A DNA stretch of 64,000 nt from Siphonodentalium dalli. Its lineage: Eukaryota > Mollusca > Scaphopoda > Gadilida > Siphonodentaliidae. A model generated the notes under the pieces. That model was not told the DNA's origin and ran no database searches. It saw nothing but the letters and a program-made list of their open reading frames with translations. A program made the translations under genes and the position numbers. This document shows, in pieces, positions 21,001 through 27,002 of the stretch (its first letter is position 1; every line of letters begins with the position of its first letter). The stretch is taken from assembly GCA_032622095.1 (NCBI GenBank), contig CP136065.1:211648151-211712150 (forward strand), given 5' to 3'.

Positions 21001-22668
21001 TGCCACCCGCCACCACAGACGTAGCCCCCAGTGCCATGCATCCTGTACATATATCCATGTATTTCAGGTATATATGGGTAATACATTATATCTCAAGCAG
21101 TTTATAATATAATTAGTTGAAACTTTACATGTATATAGACATAGGTATACCCTGTCGAATGCCGCCGTGGACACGCCCACCAAGGTCACGTGACATTGGC
21201 GGCCATCTTTGATTAGTGGCTATTTGCCTGTATATGTACAGTTTGTGTGGGTATGAATGGGTGTGTTGTTTGTTTTCTAATATTCAACCCAATTATACGA
21301 TGTCCAACAGTAAGGTACACGGGAGTAACCTATATGAACCCACTTTGGACATAAAATAGGCCACGTGACCTTGGCGTCCATCTTGGATTTATGCAAGTTG
21401 CCACCTATTTGTAGCAAAATGGGATACAATGGCGCACTTTGTCGAGTTCGTGCTTTGGTTGCTTGAATATTCCCTGATAGGTACAATTCCAAATATAGAT
21501 ATATATAATATAACCATACCCATATGTATATATACCTGCAGGGGACATATGACCCTGCTCCGCCCCTTATAAGTCGCGTGATCTTGACAGCCATCTTGAA
21601 TTTCAGTCAGGAAAATTGGGTTTTACGATGATTTATGTGAATTATATGGGTCACGTGGGCGTACGCATGGTCAACTCACCAGCATAATTAATGTAATGGC
21701 CTGTTATCACCACTGGAAAACGACACAATAGACAAGGGTTGTTCAAAACCAGTAAAGTTGTATTATAAATAATAGGTATAAGTATCTTATGCGCCGCAGG
21801 CGCCCCTCGATCATTAGAGTATAGAGGTTAGTTACCCACCCACCACCCCATCCCACCACCCATAGTATCTAATGCGCCGCAGGCACCCATATAGAGGCTA
21901 CTGCCCACATACATAATAGGTATAAGTATCTTATGCGCCCCTCGATCATTAGAGTATAGAGGTTAGTTACCCACCCACCACCCCATCCTGCCACCCTAGT
22001 ATCTTATGCGCCGCAGGCGCCCCTATAATAGAGGCTACTGCCCACACAAATAATAGGTATAAGTAACTTATGCACCACAGGCGCCCCTCGATCATTAGAG
22101 TATAGAGGTAATAACAATAACTTCTTCAGTCCTGAGTCTTTTGCGAGCAGCCATTTTCGACTGATAACCACGTGCTAATAACAATGGCCCATATATTCCG
22201 GCTCTGACTGTACCTCCATAACGTCAGAAATAGCATGACCTTGAGGACATTGTCGCTTTAAAATGTTCGCGCGCAACAGTACTACAGATAAATACATTGT
22301 ACACTGTCAAACTGGCCGGAAAGAATAGAGTTATATCCCATACATTAGACTACATACCAAATTCGCATTTATGCGCGATTGGCAGCGTCTACGAAGTTCG
22401 CATTTATGCGCGTTTGGCAGCGAAAGAGTTAACAGACTTATTGTGTAGGTTTAGGGCTGATAATATCGGCCCCTGGCACTCAAAGGGTTAACTCCTAAAT
22501 AAACACCTCATATCAGAGAGGGTTATATATGGTACCAGAAATTTTAGTTCCAGCTTTACAAACCTGAGCCGCACATCTCAGATCAGAGTATATTTTAGCA
22601 GACCTCAGCTGTTGCAGAAGGTCTATAATGAACTGTTGTGGAAAAGCTTCATTCATTTTTTCATTCAT
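1..22668 (-). CDS. TBC1D19: TBC1D19-like gene, 15 coding exons, 3' end outside window
   Basis: This is a TBC-domain protein of the TBC1D19 type; TBC proteins usually act as Rab GTPase-activating proteins on membranes. Fifteen exons join with consistent phases into about 467 codons (vertebrate TBC1D19 is about 525). Diagnostic blocks are EHAKEPLSYLRKAQ (exon 3), NWEKRILKSLNSMCTELSIP (exon 4), RPVYAPKDFLEV (exon 6), GCPISLRSELW (exon 9), YYEQLKTNVLKHDLLVDSL (exon 10), PPNGVIPFHGF (exon 12) and YRLHSISSH (exon 13). The RxxLW motif that opens the TBC domain is present. The catalytic IxxDxxR and YxQ positions read LKHDLLV and FHGF, so the arginine and glutamine fingers are absent and GAP activity is doubtful. 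TGA lies just upstream of the start codon in frame. Oddities: exon 8 appears to lack one base, and exon 13 has a partial duplicate. Introns are full of small transposons. Identity is from remembered family sequence, not from a search. Confidence 0.92.
300..380. repeat. Dispersed repeat fragment
   Basis: The stretch around TTAATGGGTTTGTCGATA recurs near 1680-1750 and, inverted, at 59519-59620. It is a short dispersed element of unknown type. The rest of intron 14 (77-658 and 751-1450) holds nothing else recognised. Confidence 0.5.
659..750 (-). CDS. TBC1D19: TBC1D19-like exon 14
   Basis: The 92-bp exon reads GIVALSLLFEILLQTHEAEL then FFHLKSVGCQP. It enters in phase 0 and leaves in phase 2 at a GTAAGT donor. 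Confidence 0.93.
780..857 (+). repeat. SINE-like 3' tail
   Basis: The stretch contains AAGCGCTATATAAATGC followed by a TATTATTATT run, a tail common to many animal SINEs. No complete RNA polymerase III head is visible upstream. Confidence 0.35.
944..1221. mobile_element. TTAA-flanked MITE, family I (CCCTTTCTTTACTAAAT)
   Basis: The element begins TTAACCCTTTCTTTACTAAA and ends ATTTAGTAAAGAAAAAGTTAA. It contains an internal palindrome around AATAAGTTCAACAAACG. Other copies lie at 4959-5662 and 38293-38660, with fragments near 1755-1822, 12455-12530 and 52485-52585. TTAA flanks and CCCTTT ends suggest piggyBac-type mobilisation. Confidence 0.75.
1441..1570 (-). repeat. Two-copy 60-bp tandem duplication over exon 13 3' end and donor
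   Basis: Positions 1451-1510 and 1511-1570 are near-identical. Each holds the sequence for YCRYFY.LHSISSH and a GTAAGTC donor. In the outer copy the CAA codon of SSHQ is TAA, so use of the second donor would add a stop. Confidence 0.88.
1519..1628 (-). CDS. TBC1D19: TBC1D19-like exon 13
   Basis: The 110-bp exon reads APLCYIYKDVITLYYVFRDL then YCRYFYRLHSISSHQQ. The phase-0 end at 1519 joins exon 14 as the family requires. A 60-bp partial copy of the exon end and its donor follows at 1451-1510. Confidence 0.93.
1949..2558. mobile_element. hAT-like non-autonomous element with exact 8-bp duplication
   Basis: Ends are TAGGGCCCTGCATATC and, reversed, TATGGTCCTTCGGATCG. The flanks GCTTATAG at 1941-1948 and 2559-2566 are identical. 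Subterminal AATCGAATC-type repeats occur at both ends. No transposase frame is present. Related ends lie at 27385-27475 and 38664-40085. Confidence 0.8.
2634..3033 (+). mobile_element. TTAA-flanked MITE, family A, copy 1
   Basis: This 400-bp element has a 14-bp inverted terminus CCCTTTACCCAACA between TTAA sites. It contains the 69-bp hairpin module at 2664-2732 and, reversed, at 2812-2880. The right arm carries a CCGGTTTTGGCCGG palindrome. It ends about 40 bp from exon 12 of the TBC1D19-like gene. Confidence 0.85.
3075..3237 (-). CDS. TBC1D19: TBC1D19-like exon 12
   Basis: The 163-bp exon reads VLLPFSRDTSVLKHFRHNSA, then SPPKSYIRGKLGVEEFAVVY, then PPNGVIPFHGFAMY. FHGF stands at the place of the YxQG glutamine-finger motif. 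It enters in phase 0 and leaves in phase 1 at a GTGCGT donor. Confidence 0.94.
3389..3490 (+). repeat. Possible tRNA-derived SINE head
   Basis: GTGGTTAGCTCAGTTAG resembles a polymerase III A box, and TGTTCAAATCC about 75 bp later resembles a B box. It is not a foldable tRNA gene as far as I can see. Confidence 0.3.
3630..4072. mobile_element. Double-hairpin MITE, family B, copy 1
   Basis: Inverted ends are built around TGTCTGTCATTTGCAGAATG. Each end is itself a hairpin (3656-3747 and 3959-4051) with CAGAATGAGGTCCCCAGAGG in its stem, separated by about 210 bp of family-specific sequence. There is no coding capacity. Confidence 0.8.
4215..4730. repeat. Dispersed repeat family R (AGAGGTRRGACTGTCCC)
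   Basis: It shares blocks such as AAAGGGGGATAACTCCACTA and CTCATAATCGCAGGTGCACA with 8991-9330 and 11228-11560. It ends in a GGATGG-type tail before CAAGCTGATTCCTATAT. The class is unknown, perhaps a degenerate retroposon. Confidence 0.6.
4805..4867 (-). CDS. TBC1D19: TBC1D19-like exon 11
   Basis: The 63-bp exon of 21 codons reads DIKLTATNDDQYFVFEDFLY then Q. It is nearly identical to the vertebrate DVKLTASNDDYYFVFEDYLYQ block. Both borders are phase 0. Confidence 0.94.
4959..5662. mobile_element. TTAA MITE family I, copy 2, split by a nested element
   Basis: The left half begins TTAACCCTTTCTCTGCAAAT and the right half ends TATTTAGTAAAGAAATGGTTAC, so the right TTAA has decayed. The centre is interrupted by the family D element at 5172-5597. 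Confidence 0.75.
5172..5597. mobile_element. Family D MITE, copy 1 (TGACCCGCCATATC ends)
   Basis: Inverted ends TGACCCGCCATATCAAATCC are flanked by CATATT on both sides. It carries a 69-bp hairpin at 5222-5290 and a shortened, nearly perfect 38-bp version at 5510-5547. It is reversed relative to copies at 18938-19348 and 39555-39989. Confidence 0.8.
5729..6172. mobile_element. Double-hairpin MITE, family B, copy 2
   Basis: The left terminus GCCTTGAAATAG and the right terminus CTATTTCAAGGC are inverted. Hairpins lie at 5755-5855 and 6049-6145. The middle shares the AACTGCTATGGGAGACCTAG block with copies 3, 4 and 5. Confidence 0.8.
6640..7560. repeat. Degenerate ~160-bp tandem repeats
   Basis: Recurring blocks include TTTGACC.RGTGACCCCATTT, CAAATCTGAAT..CAGTCACC and AAGAATTACTATGTAGAG at spacings of roughly 160 bp. 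Related units are at 8380-8690. Nothing coding is supported in this part of the intron. Confidence 0.6.
7610..7968. mobile_element. Double-hairpin MITE, family B, copy 3 (right hairpin partly deleted)
   Basis: The left hairpin is complete (7648-7741). The right end retains only the outer half from GGGATAGCATCACTAAATTC onward. Confidence 0.75.
8370..8772. repeat. Dispersed repeat with GGAC-rich tail
   Basis: Two units of the ~160-bp repeat are followed by an array of GACGGACGGATG at 8676-8720 and the ending TCTCAGGTGAGCTAAAA. This tail style is frequent in mollusc genomes as I remember them. Confidence 0.6.
8838..8912 (-). CDS. TBC1D19: TBC1D19-like exon 10
   Basis: The 75-bp exon reads DLLYYEQLKTNVLKHDLLVD then SLLYK. 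It covers the IxxDxxR motif position, but V stands where the catalytic arginine would be. Both borders are phase 0. Confidence 0.94.
8991..9330. repeat. Dispersed repeat family R, copy 2
   Basis: It begins AGAGGTGGGACTGTCCCAGT and shares blocks in the same order as 4215-4730. The following 9331-9634 holds nothing recognised. Confidence 0.55.
9635..10050. mobile_element. Double-hairpin MITE, family B, copy 4
   Basis: Ends are ATAGTGTGTCTGTCATTTGC and its approximate inverse. Hairpins lie at 9656-9750 and 9947-10022, the second shortened. It ends only 26 bp from exon 9 of the TBC1D19-like gene. Confidence 0.78.
10077..10189 (-). CDS. TBC1D19: TBC1D19-like exon 9 (start of TBC domain)
   Basis: The 113-bp exon reads LAENHGPLAQEYVKKGCPIS then LRSELWTQILGLEIDEV. 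R-x-x-L-W is TBC motif A. The acceptor is TTTGCAG and the donor GTGAGT; it enters in phase 1 and leaves in phase 0. Confidence 0.93.
10216..10478. mobile_element. TTAA-flanked MITE, family G, copy 1
   Basis: Ends are TTAACCCTTTCATGACAGCA and CAACCATGAAAGGGTTAA. Two hairpin modules lie at 10266-10334 and 10362-10430. The left hairpin differs from the common form at paired positions on both arms. Confidence 0.83.
10490..10700. repeat. Dispersed repeat family T fragment
   Basis: The block CAAACTCAATC..GA..TTGTTGTG..AGWTYCATATACT matches 19930-20080. The stretch 10700-11085 holds nothing recognised. Confidence 0.45.
11086..11196 (-). CDS. TBC1D19: TBC1D19-like exon 8 (apparent 1-bp frame disruption)
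   Basis: The 111-bp exon reads RLQYSDMAINQCQSGVDDCT then EVPSELFDQDRV, aligned to the IDDSTQVPPELF region of the family. As written it ends in phase 0, but exon 9 needs phase 1 to give VLAEN. One additional base near 11100 would restore an LGRK-VLAEN junction like that of homologues. No alternative donor or acceptor nearby repairs the frame. It may be an assembly indel, an allele or real damage. Confidence 0.85.
11228..11560. repeat. Dispersed repeat family R, copy 3, with poly-C run
   Basis: It begins CTAGAGGTGGGCTGTCCCAA, has a run of about 17 C near 11262, and shares the AAAGGGGGATAACTCCAC and CTCATAATCGCA blocks. Confidence 0.55.
11661..11721 (-). CDS. TBC1D19: TBC1D19-like exon 7
   Basis: The 61-bp exon reads FFPMWGIIQIPLRVKELNDL; GIIQIPLRVK corresponds to the conserved GLIQVPLKVK block. 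It enters in phase 2 and leaves in phase 0 at a GTAAGT donor. Confidence 0.9.
11926..12146. mobile_element. TTAA-flanked MITE, family E, copy 1
   Basis: Ends are TTAACCCTTTGAGTGCCAGG and GGCACTCAAAGGGTTAA. It has one hairpin module at 11976-12044. This short copy shows the empty site for the insertion found in copy 2 (20818-22491). Confidence 0.85.
12297..12390 (-). CDS. TBC1D19: TBC1D19-like exon 6
   Basis: The 94-bp exon reads LTQIRPVYAPKDFLEVVIGL then QNSNYKTTDS. RPVYAPKDFLEV is a family hallmark. It enters in phase 1 and leaves in phase 2 at a GTAAGA donor. Confidence 0.93.
12540..13350. other. Intron sequence without a recognised feature
   Basis: Apart from short inverted motifs around ACCCATAGTAGAACGACC and CTACTGTGGGTATAAC I see no gene, RNA or complete element here. 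The stretch 13500-14020 is likewise empty. Confidence 0.5.
13354..13493. repeat. Long near-perfect hairpin (about 140 bp)
   Basis: AATACACCCATAGTAGC at the left pairs with GCTACTATGGGTGTATT at the right. The centre is a second palindrome, TTTTAACCACTCGCC against GGCTCGTGGTTAAAA. Confidence 0.85.
14027..14090 (-). CDS. TBC1D19: TBC1D19-like exon 5
   Basis: The 64-bp exon reads RPEREQKDIAIRWTELGAEP followed by P; it enters in phase 0 and leaves in phase 1 at GTATAT. It matches the RPxxEQK...W.E.G..PD block of the family. Confidence 0.88.
14111..14551. mobile_element. Double-hairpin MITE, family B, copy 5
   Basis: Two hairpins at 14139-14229 and 14434-14526 flank the family-specific middle. 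The element sits 20 bp from exon 5 of the TBC1D19-like gene. Intron sequence 14552-15138 holds nothing recognised. Confidence 0.78.
15139..15213 (-). CDS. TBC1D19: TBC1D19-like exon 4
   Basis: The 75-bp exon of 25 codons reads QNWEKRILKSLNSMCTELSI and ends PLAKK. It is almost identical to the vertebrate protein over this stretch. Both borders are phase 0, with a GTTAGT donor. Confidence 0.93.
15395..17470 (+). repeat. Large repeat element with ~160-bp tandem units (AAGATGGCTGCTGGCGGCCA)
   Basis: It begins TGTAGCTCAACTTGGAAAGG. From about 15530 to 17410 it holds roughly ten units sharing ATCCAAGATGG, GGCGGCCATGTTTT, CCGAATGACCCCAAAATGAC and GACAAATTTCATAATGATC. It ends with a CA-rich tail before CGGGCGACGGATACC. 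Relatives are at 24580-26010 and, reversed, at 40984-41230 and 45765-47215. Confidence 0.8.
17841..18170 (+). mobile_element. TTAA-flanked MITE, family A, copy 2 (short)
   Basis: It has the same ends as copy 1 but the spacer between the two hairpins is reduced to nine bases. Hairpins lie at 17871-17939 and 17949-18017. The family B copy 6 begins about 10 bp after its right TTAA. Confidence 0.85.
18180..18610. mobile_element. Double-hairpin MITE, family B, copy 6
   Basis: Left hairpin 18183-18275 lacks the outer terminus. The right hairpin 18494-18586 is followed by AAATGACAGGCACACTAAAC. The middle sequence is of the copy 1 subtype. Confidence 0.78.
18643..18767 (-). CDS. TBC1D19: TBC1D19-like exon 3
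   Basis: The 125-bp exon encodes WDRRLRNYIYKYL and later VEHAKEPLSYLRKAQ, a block strongly conserved in TBC1D19. The acceptor is CTGCAG and the donor GTCAGT; it enters in phase 1 and leaves in phase 0. Confidence 0.92.
18938..19348. mobile_element. Family D MITE, copy 2
   Basis: The left end TGACCCGCC is followed directly by the hairpin (18944-19012), so a short terminal piece is deleted. The right hairpin is at 19232-19299. CAAAT flanks both sides. Confidence 0.78.
19509..19581 (-). CDS. TBC1D19: TBC1D19-like exon 2
   Basis: The 73-bp exon reads DEVAKPNLRVTDLKKNVQAG and continues LINS; it enters in phase 0 and leaves in phase 1 at a GTAGGA donor. The weakly conserved N-terminal region fits the spacing of the family. 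Confidence 0.82.
19770..20100. repeat. Dispersed repeat family T
   Basis: It contains ACCAAATTTCAGTTCAGAC, AATGGACAGATGGACAAACA and CAAACTCAATCAAGACGTTG, shared in part with 10490-10700. Its left side has an A13 run matched by nearby CCCCTCTTTT. Confidence 0.45.
20129..20341. mobile_element. Tc1/mariner-like palindromic MITE, family C, copy 1
   Basis: The element is one long imperfect palindrome with ends of the CAGTAATGCCCTAA type, here decayed on the left. TA flanks are as expected for the superfamily. Arms share CCACAGCAGAATTATGGGTA and AGGATTTAG.CRGAAATATGG. Confidence 0.82.
20988..22432. mobile_element. TTAA-flanked element, family F (CTCTTTCGCTGCCA ends)
   Basis: Inverted ends CTCTTTCGCTGCCA and TGGCAGCGAAAGAG lie between TTAA sites; 1445 bp, no supported coding frame. 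It has three diverged blocks containing a CACGTGAC-like site and GGCGGCCATCTTTGAT, then a minisatellite at 21760-22110. Confidence 0.85.
21760..22110. repeat. Minisatellite, three units
   Basis: Units contain AATAGGTATAAGTATCTTAT, GCGCCGCAGGCGCC, TCGATCATTAGAGTATAGAG and ACCCACCCACCACCCCATCC. Confidence 0.75.
22564..22668 (-). CDS. TBC1D19: TBC1D19-like exon 1 (start codon)
   Basis: The exon encodes 35 codons beginning MNEKMNEAFPQQ and ending SDLRCAAQ, followed by a GTTTGT donor in phase 0. A TGA two codons upstream of the first ATG fixes the reading-frame limit. A second in-frame ATG lies four codons later. Transposons sit about 70 bp away on both sides (20818-22491 and 22737-23136). Confidence 0.85.
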
Positions 22669-22736
22669 CTCTCAGTCTGATTGAAAAACAGCCTAAAAAG
22701 AGACAATATTAAGAAAAATTTACACCAAGTGTGCTG

Positions 22737-23136
22737 TTAACCCTTTACCCAACAAACCGGCCAAAACCGGCCAAATAAAGCTTCAACAGCCTAAAATATC
22801 TTCGGTCTGTCTCAATATAACCATACACATATGGATATCATTGGAACCGGCTCCTTGACCACATTGTGATAGTTACAGTTATGCCATGTGCCAATGCATT
22901 CTCTTATATATGCGAGTCGACCATAGGTCGCCTCGCATATATAAGAGAATGCATTGGCCTAAAAAAAATCTTTTTTTAACACTTTTTACCATTTTTTCTT
23001 ACATTCTTTAACAATTTTAGAATTTTTAATGTGTTAAGCCAATGCATTCTCTTATATATGCGAGGCGACCTATGGTCGACTCGCATATATAAGAGAATGC
23101 ATTGGCACATGGCCCTTCTGTTGGGTAAAGGGTTAA
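22737..23136 (-). mobile_element. TTAA-flanked MITE, family A, copy 3
   Basis: Same 400-bp structure as copy 1 in reverse orientation, with hairpins at 22890-22958 and 23038-23106. Its edge is 69 bp upstream of the TBC1D19-like start codon, so it lies in or beside the promoter or 5' leader. Confidence 0.86.
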
Positions 23137-24579
23137 TACCCCATACTTTAAAAATATTTGATTCAGGGAATGAGACAAATCTCAGTCATGACTGATCTAT
23201 ACTGGTAGTATAGATACAGTCTATTGCAGATGGTTGGATTTGATTGGTGCCAAATTTAGACGAATACTTCACAGGAAATTCTGTAAATGGTTCATATCTA
23301 TTGTAAACCTGAGAAAGTGAAAGTTCAGCATTAGTTGTAATGGTATATCCGAGGCAGACAACCACTGAACCAGTGACACTCACACTGACGCAAATAGGGT
23401 AAAGTTACTACTAATCGGGCAGTTGGTTCAATTGGGACAAGAACCAGTCTGGTGCATGAAATTTGGCAACAATTGATTAGTAAAAGTACAGTTGAATAAT
23501 AGAATTTCATCCAAAGTAGATCTACTAATAATTAGATAAAGACTGTAGAGTTATCTCTCATTATTGAAAAATAAAAAAAATAAACATTGGGAGAGAATTG
23601 ATATCATACTTTGCCATTTCTTCTTATTTTGATGGGTTACAGATCCAAAACTGTGAAAATCTCAATTGTAGTTAACCTGACCCTTGGACTTGTTCTCAGC
23701 CTCCTCTCTGCCAAGTAGTGACTAGTAATTGCCACCATAACTTTTCTGGAGATTATGTTGTTGATAAATACAGTGTCACCAGAAATCCTCCAGGTAACCA
23801 GCGCCCAGCTGTACTGGAGCATGGGAAAGCAGTATATATAGTTAGTATGTCATGAGCTCATGACGTTGTGTCCAAAAATAGTAGTGAATGGAATACCACC
23901 CACAGATATTGTGGCACTTTATGGACTCTAACATATGAAGTGTTATGTCGCAGAGTTGCACAGAGTAGTGAACAGAGCAGCTGAGTCAAGAACAAGACAA
24001 CATGATCTGCCACAATCTTGACAAGACACTGGCTCTATGAGGATACGTTGCTTCACTCTGAATGCCTCATGGTGGCAAACAAAGCAGAGCATCAAAGTAT
24101 CATAGAACGAGCATCTAGTCATGAAAGCTGAAGGGGTCATTGTTGCCATATTCTGCTGTGTACGCAGCTTTACAAAAAGGTGTTTTGAGTATCAGCTTGA
24201 CATTTTCTGTATTTTCAGTACATATTTCATGCCAAAATCTTGCATCTGTCCCGCTCACATGGCGAATGGCTGTGAGTGAGTTTAATCAGCACAAAGGCCC
24301 AGGATAGCACAGTAAAGGCTGACACTAGAACCGTATTTACAATTTTCAACTGTGGTCCCACGAGTCCGATGACTCAAATTTGACCTGGTAATTTTGCCAT
24401 TCACCCATTGACTTCTTCACCATTAGTTTCCCTGTGAATCTGTACTTTTCTGCAGATACGAAATCACGGAGGCAATGGCGACATCGAACCGAACATTGAA
24501 TTGAATCAGCTAACTGCCGGTGCAGAACGTAGGTCCTCAAAGTCAGTCTCGATTTTATCCATAAATGAAAGAGTCAATG
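23137..24579. other. Intergenic sequence without a recognised gene
   Basis: No exon, RNA gene or complete element recognised. A block at 24340-24430 (GTGGTCCCACGAGTCCGATG) resembles, inverted, a block at 4132-4215, so a diverged repeat is likely. Confidence 0.45.
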
Positions 24580-26010
24580 ACACTGTAGCTCAACTTAGAG
24601 AGGGGATATTTTCATGTGTAACAGTCAATGGAGCGATTAGGAATGTGGAAAGTTGAAATGTCTAAGTAATACTAGATATCAACAAGATGAGATATATAAA
24701 CAGTAAAATCCGAGATGACCGCTGGCGGCCATATTTTCCAATGAAATTCATTTGATAGCTCCCATCTAATAGATCGATATTAAGAAAAATATGAAGTTTG
24801 GTGATGATCGGATGAGAGAATTGGACTGTATGACAAAAGGCGTGCTAAAGGATTTAGTCATGAAAAGAGTAAAATCCAAAATGGCAGCCGATGGTACATG
24901 AATGTTTTCTAACTAAATGTTTTTAAAAATCCCATTTTGTGGTCGTCCCGAAGATCCATGTGAAGTTTAGTGATGATCGGACAAGTAGGGTGTCATCTGT
25001 AGGGTGTACGTACCAAAGGATTTAGTCATACAAAGAGTAAAATCCAAGATGGGGACTGGCAGCCATGTTTTTCAATGAAACTCGGAAAAAACTTTGATGG
25101 CTCCCATCTAGAGGTCACCCCGATGATCCATATGAAGTTTGGTGATGATCAGATTAAGGATGTGGTCTGTTGTGCCCATATATTTAGTCATGCAAAGAGT
25201 AAAATTCAAGATGGCTGCCAACAGCCATGTTTTATGGCCGAATTACCCCAAAATGACTCGTTCCCATCTACATGTCAGTATTAACATCCGCGACAAATTT
25301 CATGATCACATGAAAAGTTCTACCTTTAGCCCGTGCTAATGGAGTGAATTTTGAAATCCAAGATGGCCACTGGCGGCCATGTTTTTTTGCCAAATGACCC
25401 CAAAATAATTCGTTCCAATCTGCATGTCAATGTCAACAGCCAAGACAAATTTCATAATGATCCGACCAAATGTACGACTTGAAGCCCATGCTAAAGGATT
25501 TAGTCATGCAAAGAATATAATCCAAGATGGCTACCAGTGGCCATGTTTTATGGCTGTTTGACCCCAAAATTACTTGTTCCCATCTACATATCAATGTTAT
25601 CATCCATCACAAATTATGTGCCAAAGGATTTAGTAATGCAAAGAGTAAAATCCAAGATGACTGCCGGCAGCCATGTTTTATGACCGAAAGACCCCCAAAA
25701 TGACTTGTTCCCATCTACATATCAATATTAACATCCACGACAAATTTTATGATATAAATCAGACAAACAGTACGAACTTTAGCCGTGGTAATGGATTTAA
25801 TTTTGAAATCCAAGATGGCTGCTGGAGGCCATGTTTTTTTCCCGAATGACCTCAAAATGACTTGTTCCCATCTACATGTCAATGTCAACAGTTATGACAA
25901 ATTTCATAATGATCCGACCAAAGGTACGACCTGTGACCCGTGCTAAAGGAAATTGTTGATGCCTCACACACGCACACACACACGGACGACGGGTCCCCAA
26001 GCACAATAAT
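24580..26010 (+). repeat. Large ~160-bp-unit repeat element, copy 2
   Basis: It begins CTGTAGCTCAACTTAGAGAG like 15395, runs through about seven diverged units, and ends with a CA-rich tail and CGGACGACGGGTCCCC. Confidence 0.75.
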
Positions 26011-26416
26011 CAACGACGCACATGTTCACATTTCCCGCCAAAAACTCAATTATATTTTATAACACGTTTGCTAAAACTCTGTTCTATAGCTGCGGTCATC
26101 AATACAGACTATTGAACAAGCTACGCGTTCAAGTTCCGGTAGAAAAATTTTGCTACCATTCGTATTTCGCCGCTATAAATATCTCCTGCAGACAAACCCT
26201 GCAGTATGACGTCACCACGCACAAATAGTTTTACGATTGACAGAATATATAATCCTGTCAGTTTCATTTTCACTGACGCTACTTGAAATTCTAAGAAATA
26301 CTTTATTCAATTCTCCTTGCAAGGTATTATTGGTCAATGCGTAGATGCTTTTTAGTGTTTAGATTCATTCTACCTGTTGGAATCTTATTGTAAGTTATAA
26401 ATTTGTAAAAACTGTA

Positions 26417-27002
26417 TTAAAGGGGTACTGTACCCAAGATGTTGTTGTTGGTTTCTATAATCCCCGAGTCGGAGAATAAGGTAACAACTTTTCCATTCTT
26501 TGAAAGTCTGTTGAGTACGAAGTAGTGTTACGGATGGCAAATTTACCGGAATGCAAAAATACAAATTGTCGAGTAATTTTTGTACAGTTTTCAACCAAAT
26601 GAATCAAATAAAAATTATATTATATGCATAGTAGTCCCATATACTCATTTAAGTTATTGTATCGTCACTAGTCAATGAGTGGCTTGAGTTTTCTCCCCGT
26701 ATAAGCATAATGTTTCAAACGACCGTGTGTGCAATGGGTTTACTAATCCAGTATCCCTCAATTATAATTTGATTACGTTTTGTACATGGAAATTCGTATT
26801 TTAATTTACGCCATTTTATGGCTCCAGCCATAAATTCAATTTATATTAAAGTATTAACTTTTAAATTATTAAATTTTAAGATAGCCTATTAACCTGAGCG
26901 TTTACAGAATACATCTTCGACTCAAATTATACTTATGTTTCTATATAGTATCAATAATAGATCGTTGAAATTTATTGAAAATGGCGTATGGTACCCCTTT
27001 AA
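26417..27002. mobile_element. TTAA-flanked element, AGGGGTACTGTACCC ends
   Basis: TTAA-AGGGGTACTGTACCC at the left is inverted at the right as GTATGGTACCCCT-TTAA. It is 586 bp, with no coding frame of note. It is a single copy in this window. Confidence 0.72.

Larger units (their letters stand above)
20818..22491. mobile_element. TTAA-flanked MITE, family E, copy 2, carrying a nested TTAA element
   Basis: Ends are the same as copy 1, with a hairpin at 20869-20937. The extra length is caused by family F inserted at 20988-22432. Removing it recreates the sequence seen in copy 1. Confidence 0.88.

Noticed and set aside
24346-24540. A 64-codon minus-strand frame with KSMGEWQNYQVKFESSDSW
   Set aside because: It loosely resembles a chromodomain-like or retroelement fragment, but it is too short and has no neighbouring motif; a diverged DNA match at 4132-4215 points to a repeat.
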